From Paenibacillus gyeongsangnamensis (GTDB lineage: Bacteria; Bacillota; Bacilli; Paenibacillales; NBRC-103111), in the NCBI RefSeq assembly GCF_027533625.1, contig NZ_JAQAGZ010000023.1, forward strand, positions 1-64,000: a stretch of DNA of 64,000 nucleotides, written 5' to 3'. Made by a program: the position numbers and the translations under genes. This document shows, in pieces, positions 58,823 through 64,000 of the stretch (positions within the stretch are counted from its first letter, which is position 1; each line of letters opens with the position of its first letter). The notes under the pieces are model-generated. The model saw nothing but the letters and a program-made list of their open reading frames with translations, was not told where the DNA came from and made no database searches.

Positions 58823-61800
58823 GTGAACGGTGAAGACAAAGTCCGGATGACCGTCAATATTTACGGTACCCAATACAAGCTGGTATCCAATTCCAGCCCT
58901 TCTCATATAAAAAGCGTAGTAGCGCTTGTGAACGATCAGATGCACCGCATTGCCGATTCCAATGCTTGGCTCGATCTGCCCAAGATCGCCGTGCTGTCTG
59001 CGGTCAACATGGCCGACGAGTGGGCGCGCATGCAGCAGGAGGTGGAAGGCTCGCGGGAGCGGCTGAAGCAGCTGGAGCAGGCGCGCGAGGAGCTGGAGGT
59101 GCTCCGCGAGGTACATAAGGAGCTGGAGCAGCAGCTGGCCTCCGAACAGAGGCGTCTCAAGGAGCTGGAAGCGCGCAGTGCGTCGCTCGAAGCGGCGAAG
59201 TCGCAGGCGGAAGCGGAAGCGGCGAAGCAGTCGGGGCTCGCGAGCGAGCTGAAGACCCGCAGCGAAGCGCTCGCCACGGAGCTGGCGGAAGCGCGCGAGC
59301 GGCTGAACGGCCTGCTCGAGCTGAGCGGCGAGCAGGAGGAGCAGCTGAGCGAAGCGCGCGAGCGGGTACGGAGGCTGGAAGCGGAAGCGGCAGAGCATGC
59401 GCAGGCGGCGGCGGAGCAGGCGGAGCGCCTGAGCGCGCTGGAGCAGGCGAAGCGGGAGCTGGAGCGGCGCGCAGGCGAGCAGGAGCGGGAGCTGGGCGAA
59501 GCGCAGGAGCTGGTGCGGATGCTCGAGGCGGAAGCGGCGGAGCATGCGCAGGCGGCGGCGGAGCAGGCGGAGCGCCTGAGCGCGCTGGAGCAGGCGAAGC
59601 GGGAGCTGGAACGGCGTGCGGGAGAGCAGGAGCGGGAGCTGGGCGAAGCGCAGGAGCTGGTGCGCATGCTCGAGGCAGAAGCGGCGGAGCATGCGCAGGC
59701 GTCTGCGGAGCAGGCGGAGCGCCTGGGCGCGCTGGAGCAAGCGAAGCGAGAGCTGGAGCGGCGCGCAGGCGAGCAGGAGCGAGAGCTGGGCGAAGCGCAG
59801 GAGCTGGTGCGGATGCTCGAGGCGGAAGCGGCGGAGCATGCGCAGGCTGCGTCGGAGCAGGCGGAGCGCCTGAGCGCGCTGGAGCAGGCGAAGCGTGAGC
59901 TAGAGCGGCGGGCAGGCGAGCAGGAGCGAGAGCTGAGCGAAGCGCAGGAGCTCGTGCGGATGCTCGAGGCGGAAGCGGCGGAGCGGACGCAGGCGGCGTC
60001 GGAGCAGGCGGAGCGCCTGAGCGCGCTGGAGCAGGCGAAGCGAGAGCTGGAGCAGCGAGCCGGCGAGCAGCAGCGAGAGCTGAGCGAAGCGCAGGAGCTG
60101 GTGCGCATGCTCGAGGCGGAAGCGGCGGAGCGGACGCAGGCGGCGTCGGAGCAGGCGGAGCGCCTGGGCGCGCTGGAGCAGGCGAAGCGTGAGCTGGAGC
60201 GGTGCGCAGGCGAGCAGGAGCAGGAGCTTGGCGAAGCGCAGGAGCTGGTGCGCATGCTCGAGGCGGAAGCTGCGGAGCGGACGCAGGCGGCGTCGGAGCA
60301 GGCGGAGCGCCTGAGCGCGCTGGAGCAGGCGAAGCGTGAGCTGGAGCGGTGCGCAGGCGAGCAGGAGCAGGAGCTTGGCGAAGCGCAGGAGCTGGTGCGC
60401 ATGCTCGAGGCGGAGGCGGCAGAGCGGACGCAGGCGTCTGCGGAGCAGGCGGAGCGCCTGGGCGCGCTGGAGCAGGCGAAGAGTGAGCTGGAGCGGCAGC
60501 TTCAGGCAGCGCACGACGAGCGGTCGCAGTCCGCGGAGCGGCTTGCCGAGCGTGAACGGCAATATGCGGAGCTGAGCGAGCAGCTCGATCAACTGCAGGA
60601 GCAGCTGAACGCCCAGCAGCAGGAAGTGGAATTGCAGGTGGCGCTGTACAATGAGCTGCAGGAAGAGAGTAAGGCGCAGGCGGAAAGTCTGGAGCTGGAG
60701 CTCACGGAAGCTCGCCTGCAGGCGGCCGCCGCCGCCGAAGCGGCGTCGCAGCGGCTGGAAGCGCGTGAAGCGGAGCTGGCGGAAGCGCATCGGCAGGCGA
60801 ACTTGGCTGCGGAAGCGGCGGACCGGAGGCTGGCGGAGCGCGAATCCGAGCTGCTCGGGCAGCTCGAGGAACAGGTGCGCCAGGTATCGGAAGCGGCGTC
60901 GCAGCGTCTGGCGGCGCGTGAAGCTGAGCTGCAGGAACAGCTTGCGGAGCTGGAGCGTCAGCGTGAGCGCGAGCAGGCGGAGCACCAAGAACAGAAGCGC
61001 AGACTGCAGGGGCAGCTCGGCGAGCACCTGGAGAAGAGCCGAGAGCTGCTGCTTCATGGCGACAGCCTGCAGTCCGAGCTCGACGAATTGCGCGGCTTGT
61101 ACAACGGCCGCCAGGAGGAGCTCGAGCTGCAGCTGGAGCTGTACCGTGAGCTGGAGGCGGAGCACCGTCAGCTGCAGGAGAGCAGCGGAGCGCGCGGCGC
61201 CGAGCTGGAGCGGCAGCTGGAGGCGGAACGCGCGCATGCCCGGCAACAGGCCGAGGCGCAGGCGGCCCGCATCGCCGAGCTGGAGGAGGCGCTGCAAACC
61301 CGCGAAGCCGAGTTACAGCACGAGCTGGCGGAACGCGAGCAGCGGGGCCAAGCGCTCGAGCGCCAGCTCGGGCAGCAGCAGGCTTATAATCTGCAGCTGC
61401 AGGAGAGCAGCAGTCATTGGCAGAAGCGGAGCGAGGAGCAAGCCTCGCTCTCCGACGAGCTCCGCCGGAAGCTCAGCGAGCAGAAGGAAGAGCTGGAGCT
61501 GCAGGTCGAGCTCTACGATGAGCTGCAGGGGCAGCATGACGAGCTCGCTGAGCGGCTGCGCCGCGAGGAGACCCGCGCGTTGCAGGCGGCGGATCAGCTG
61601 CAGGCGCAGCTGGCCGAGCTGGAGCGGATTCTTGGCGACCGCGAAGCGGAGCTGGCTTCGCTCCAGCAGGAACGCGATGCGGCGCAGGAACTGGGCCGGG
61701 CGCTGCAGGAGCAGTGCGCCGCGCTCGAGACGCGGGAAAACGCCCGGCAGGAGCAGTGCAGCGAGCTGGAGCAGCGGCTCTCCGCGCAGGCTAGGCGAAT

Positions 61801-62074
61801 TGAGGAGCTGGACCGTGAGTCGGCTCGCGCAGCTGAGCTGAAACGGGAGCTGGAAGCGCAGAAGGAAGAGCTGGAGCTGCAGGTCGAGCTTTACAATGAA
61901 CTCCAGGACGAGCTTCATCAGCAGAGGGATCAGCATAAGGCGCTGCAGGCCGATTATACCCAGAATCAGGAAAAGGCCGAGCAGGTATTCCAAGAGCTCG
62001 AATCGCTGAAGAGCGAATACGAGAAGCTGCAGAACGAGTATAACGAGTGGATTGAGCTCGTAGAGAAGGAATAG
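58823..62074 (+). CDS. zapA: ZapA-domain protein with giant coiled-coil extension (1083 residues)
   Basis: The first ~75 residues are a ZapA domain (VRMTVNIYGTQYKLVSNSSP, ...DLPKIAVLSAVNMADEWARM), the FtsZ-ring bundling protein that is normally about 85-100 residues. It is fused to roughly 1000 residues of continuous coiled coil. Residues 182-573 are eight units of 49 residues (VRMLEAEAAEHAQAAAEQAE, RLSALEQAKRELERRAGEQE, RELGEAQEL), exactly seven heptads each. The rest has four copies of an EELELQVELYNELQ-like motif and ends in a conserved-looking tail (QNEYNEWIELVEKE). GTG start 58823 behind AAAGGGG. The pheST-zapA-cvpA context is that of normal zapA. Confidence 0.85.
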   Translation: MNGEDKVRMTVNIYGTQYKLVSNSSPSHIKSVVALVNDQMHRIADSNAWLDLPKIAVLSAVNMADEWARMQQEVEGSRERLKQLEQAREELEVLREVHKELEQQLASEQRRLKELEARSASLEAAKSQAEAEAAKQSGLASELKTRSEALATELAEARERLNGLLELSGEQEEQLSEARERVRRLEAEAAEHAQAAAEQAERLSALEQAKRELERRAGEQERELGEAQELVRMLEAEAAEHAQAAAEQAERLSALEQAKRELERRAGEQERELGEAQELVRMLEAEAAEHAQASAEQAERLGALEQAKRELERRAGEQERELGEAQELVRMLEAEAAEHAQAASEQAERLSALEQAKRELERRAGEQERELSEAQELVRMLEAEAAERTQAASEQAERLSALEQAKRELEQRAGEQQRELSEAQELVRMLEAEAAERTQAASEQAERLGALEQAKRELERCAGEQEQELGEAQELVRMLEAEAAERTQAASEQAERLSALEQAKRELERCAGEQEQELGEAQELVRMLEAEAAERTQASAEQAERLGALEQAKSELERQLQAAHDERSQSAERLAERERQYAELSEQLDQLQEQLNAQQQEVELQVALYNELQEESKAQAESLELELTEARLQAAAAAEAASQRLEAREAELAEAHRQANLAAEAADRRLAERESELLGQLEEQVRQVSEAASQRLAAREAELQEQLAELERQREREQAEHQEQKRRLQGQLGEHLEKSRELLLHGDSLQSELDELRGLYNGRQEELELQLELYRELEAEHRQLQESSGARGAELERQLEAERAHARQQAEAQAARIAELEEALQTREAELQHELAEREQRGQALERQLGQQQAYNLQLQESSSHWQKRSEEQASLSDELRRKLSEQKEELELQVELYDELQGQHDELAERLRREETRALQAADQLQAQLAELERILGDREAELASLQQERDAAQELGRALQEQCAALETRENARQEQCSELEQRLSAQARRIEELDRESARAAELKRELEAQKEELELQVELYNELQDELHQQRDQHKALQADYTQNQEKAEQVFQELESLKSEYEKLQNEYNEWIELVEKE
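59366..60541 (+). repeat. eight tandem 147-bp coding repeats in the ZapA-like gene
   Basis: Units start at 59366, 59513, 59660, 59807, 59954, 60101, 60248 and 60395 without any indels. Inner units differ by a few bases; AEHAQ/AERTQ and ERRAG/ERCAG variants show stepwise duplication. The last unit diverges after about 33 codons. Confidence 0.9.
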
Positions 62075-62081
62075 ACCCGAC

Positions 62082-62651
62082 ATGAACGGATTGGATTGGG
62101 CCGTCCTCGTCATTGCGGCGGCCGGTACGGTGCTTGGATATTCAAGAGGCTTCGTTGGACAGCTTATTTCTTTCGTAGGGTTGTTCATCGCATATCTGGC
62201 CGCCTTCGCCTTCTATGACAAGCTGGCGCCGTTGGTCAGGGACACGCTTGCGCTGTCGGGATATGAAACGTATCAGAAGTACGAGTTTCTGACGAAGGGT
62301 CTTCATCTTGATACGTATGTCTACAACGGCCTAGCCTTCGCGATCCTGTTCTTCGGCGTGAAGCTGGCGTTCAGCGTAGCGGGCAGACTGCTGAATTGGC
62401 TGGCCTCGGTTCCGGGCCTTAAGCTGATCAACCAATGGAGCGGTGCACTCCTTGGCTTTGTGGAAGCGTCGCTCTTGATCGTCGTAGCCGTTTACGTGAT
62501 GACCGTCGTGCCGAACGATACGGCGCAGCGGCTTCTGAAACAATCGGTAACGGCCCCTTATTTGCTGGAGCATACGCCGCTTGTGACGGGCAAGCTGCAG
62601 GAGCTGTGGGAGAAAACGGAGCTGAATTCCTCCTCCAAAGTGAAGATTTAA
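62082..62651 (+). CDS. cvpA: CvpA-family membrane protein
   Basis: A 189-residue CvpA-family protein with four membrane helices (LDWAVLVIAAAGTVLGYSRG, FISFVGLFIAYLAAFAFYDK-like second helix, GLAFAILFFGVKLAFSVAGR, and FVEASLLIVVAVYVMTVVPN). In Bacillus a homologue lies between zapA and polX-mutS2. ATG 62082 lies 7 bp after the ZapA-like gene. polX and mutS2 are not found after it in this window; a repeat array and a broken SDR gene follow instead. Confidence 0.85.
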   Translation: MNGLDWAVLVIAAAGTVLGYSRGFVGQLISFVGLFIAYLAAFAFYDKLAPLVRDTLALSGYETYQKYEFLTKGLHLDTYVYNGLAFAILFFGVKLAFSVAGRLLNWLASVPGLKLINQWSGALLGFVEASLLIVVAVYVMTVVPNDTAQRLLKQSVTAPYLLEHTPLVTGKLQELWEKTELNSSSKVKI

Positions 62652-62733
62652 GACTATTTTAAAAAATACCTTGACGCCCCAGGTGCTCAGGGTAATTTTG
62701 TTCAGACATACCCCAAATTCATTAGCGGAGTGT

Positions 62734-63145
62734 CGACCGTATGCTGCCAAGTAATAGTGAACCTCAGGGTACGTCAAGCGAACCCAGGCTCACTAGTGAC
62801 GCCCGGAGATTCACTACCGCTCACAATATGGCCGACGCCCTGCCCCTAGTGAACCTAGGTTCTTTACAAAGGAACCTAGGTTCACTAGCAGCGTATCAAC
62901 CGCGCGCTGCCGAGTGGTAGTGAACCTCCGGGTACATCGAGCGAACCTAGGCTCACTGAGTAGTAGCGCCCGATGGTTCACTACCGCTCGCAATATGGCC
63001 GACGCCTTGCCCCTAGTGAACCTAGGTTCTTTACAAAGGAACCTAGGTTTACTAGCAGCGTATCAACCGCGTGCTGCCGAGTGGTAGTGAACCTCCGGGT
63101 ACATCGACCGAACCTAGGCTCACTAGTAGCGCCCGGAGGTTCACG
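62734..63145. repeat. array of direct and inverted repeats (unit ~165 bp, 2.4 copies)
   Basis: Units align at TAGTGAACCT (62755, 62918 and 63085; steps of 163 and 167 bp). Each full unit has TAGTGAACCTC-GGG, a reverse copy in GGCTCACT, a reverse copy in GTTCACTACCGCTC, the block CAATATGGCCGACGCC, and a perfect 17-bp hairpin CTAGTGAACCTAGGTTC-TTTACAAAG-GAACCTAGGTTCACTAG-like (62846-62888; near-perfect at 63013-63055). GTGAACCT in either orientation occurs about ten times. No ORF covers it. The right end abuts the broken SDR gene. Confidence 0.85.
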
Positions 63146-63563
63146 ATGTGCCCTTTCTTCTGCTTGCGCATCCAAGGCAGCGCCTCGCGGGTCAACAGAA
63201 ACGCGCCGGTCAATTGACGGCAATCTGCTCGTTCCAGTCCTTTAACGACGTTTCGACGACACGGCCCGGCTCGAATACTGCCGCATTGTTGATCACGATA
63301 TCCAGACTCCCGAATCGTTCTGCGCTCCGGGCGACCAGCATGCGGACAGCCTCCTCCCGGCTGACGTCAGCCGGCACGGCCCATGCCGTTCCGCCGGCGG
63401 CGGCAATCTCTGCGGCCACCGCTTCCAGCTTCCCCGGCCTTCTGCCGCAGATCAACACGCGTACGCCTTTGGCGGCCAGCGCCAGAGCGACGGCCCGGCC
63501 CAAGCCGGTTCCCGCGCCGTTGACGATCGCTGTTTTTCCATCCAACCGCATCTGATTCCTCAT
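63139..63563 (-). pseudogene. short-chain dehydrogenase/reductase, frameshifted and 3'-truncated
   Basis: The N-terminal two thirds of an SDR enzyme: KTAIVNGAGTGLGRAVALAL (NAD(P)-binding TGxxxGxG-like site), VNNAAVF-type NNAG region (IVINNAAVFEPG), then the frame stops at 63210 (IAVN, stop). Restoring one base near 63211-63215 continues it as LTGAFLLTREALPWMRKQKK-GHIVNL, where the family has HIVNISS with the catalytic region. The catalytic Tyr-x-x-x-Lys is lost because the sequence turns into the repeat array at GTGAAC (63139-63144). Start near ATG 63563 or ATG 63551. Confidence 0.8.
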
Positions 63564-63632
63564 TATTCCTACCTCTATGTAAGGAAAATATACTTTAAGC
63601 ATAACAGAGGATGGAAAGCATCCGGCAAAACC

Positions 63633-63663
63633 AAAAGGCCCCGCCTTTATTCAAGGCGGAGCC
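63633..63663 (-). terminator. terminator of the cupredoxin gene
   Basis: On the minus strand GGCTCCGCCTT pairs with AAGGCGGGGCC (one G-T pair), followed by TTTTGG. Confidence 0.75.
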
Positions 63664-63685
63664 ATGGTTTTCTTCATAAGCGGAA

Positions 63686-64000
63686 CTATTCCACAACCAG
63701 CTTGGATTTCATGTTCAAATGACCGGAGCCGCAAGGAATCGCGCAAATAATGTCGTAAGTGCCCGGCTTATCGGCTTTGAACGAAGCGGTTTTGGTGTTG
63801 TTGTCGAGCTTCACGTTGAAGTCCTTGATGGTCACGCCATGGAGCCCTTCCTTGTTCTCCAGCGAAACCTTTACGTCGGAGCCCGCCTTCACGTGATATT
63901 CCTTTTGGTCGAACTGGAAGTTCGTAGCGACGAGCTTCACTTCTTGTGCTCCGCCTGCGCTGCCTCCGGCCGAGCCGCTGGCGGTACTGCCTGCCGCCGC
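63686..64000 (-). CDS. CuA-like cupredoxin-domain protein, 5' end beyond the window
   Basis: The visible 104 residues contain an Ala/Gly/Ser linker (first 20 residues) and a cupredoxin domain (KLVATNFQFDQKEYHVKAGS, LENKEGLHGVTIKDFNVKL, CAIPCGSGHLNMKSKLVVE). The ligand pattern H ... C-x3-C-x3-H-x2-M matches the CuA site of cytochrome c oxidase subunit II. The linker suggests an upstream signal peptide or lipobox outside the window, so it is probably an exported copper protein, possibly a stand-alone CuA or electron-transfer/copper-delivery protein. Confidence 0.85.
   Translation of the reverse strand, partial: AAAGSTASGSAGGSAGGAQEVKLVATNFQFDQKEYHVKAGSDVKVSLENKEGLHGVTIKDFNVKLDNNTKTASFKADKPGTYDIICAIPCGSGHLNMKSKLVVE

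Noticed and set aside
58628..61297. Minus-strand ORFs of 403, 488 and 465 codons opposite the ZapA coiled coil
   Set aside because: Mirror images of GAG/CAG/GCG heptad codons giving Leu/Arg or Ser/Cys-rich products; the plus-strand frame has the ZapA domain, RBS and operon context.
62734..63145. Repeat array considered as a CRISPR array
   Set aside because: Repeats are both direct and inverted, spacing is irregular, spacers are themselves repeated, and no cas genes are near.

Overview
The window looks like a chromosomal segment of a high-GC Bacillota of the Paenibacillaceae type (Paenibacillus or a close relative). Pointers are the Gram-positive gene set (class D sortase with an LPQTG substrate, a T-box in front of pheST, the pheS-pheT-zapA-cvpA order, a B. 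megaterium-style anaerobic cobalamin operon with CbiH60 and a His-rich CbiX), strong GGAGG ribosome binding sites, many TTG/GTG starts and Rho-independent terminators with U-tracts. Genus is an inference; there is no rRNA to check it.

Layout. 1-3.7 kb: 5-oxoprolinase genes (pxpC, cut by the left edge, and pxpA) around a small regulatory leader and a CD3324-family gene, then a TSUP transporter. 3.8-8.4 kb: a GGCT-like protein, a CheY-like regulator, an HPT-REC-GGDEF-REC protein and a chemoreceptor. 8.4-11.3 kb: an AT-rich accessory island with four unrecognised genes in one minus-strand operon, flanked by decayed sequence. 11.4-15.3 kb: class Ia ribonucleotide reductase (nrdA, nrdB) with two NrdR boxes. 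15.6-31.3 kb: mixed housekeeping and signalling genes: a CopC/CopD copper protein, a GGDEF-EAL protein, a broken kinase, an MFS carrier, signal peptidase I, tRNA-Gly(CCC), a frameshifted mannose-6-phosphate isomerase, a Q/N-rich protein, oligoendopeptidase F, a PAP2 phosphatase and a second chemoreceptor.

31.4-42.9 kb: a cobalamin riboswitch and terminator, then cbiH60-cbiX-cbiJC-cbiD-cbiET-cbiL-cbiF-cbiG-cbiA, most genes overlapping by a few bases. This is the cobalt-early pathway from sirohydrochlorin to cobyrinic acid a,c-diamide, with three gene fusions. 42.9-47.3 kb: a LacI-type repressor and a GH38 alpha-mannosidase, each preceded by the same perfect palindromic operator. 47.3-54.7 kb: a cell-surface block: sortase D with its LPQTG substrate, a secreted protein with four near-identical 102-104 residue repeats, a lipoprotein with Gly-Gln repeats, a TIMP-like membrane protein, an AhpD-like protein and a small membrane protein.

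54.8-62.7 kb: T-box, pheS, pheT, a ZapA-domain protein expanded to 1083 residues by a giant coiled coil, and cvpA. Next comes an array of inverted and direct repeats (62.73-63.15 kb) that borders a truncated, frameshifted SDR gene. The right edge cuts a CuA-like cupredoxin gene.

Most notable: the giant ZapA coiled coil with eight 49-residue units, the repeat array at 62.7 kb, a leader peptide with two mutually exclusive helices at 1.0-1.25 kb, a gap-free 102-nt intergenic element present twice with covariation, a pseudoknot-like element at 47.4 kb and the AT-rich four-gene island.
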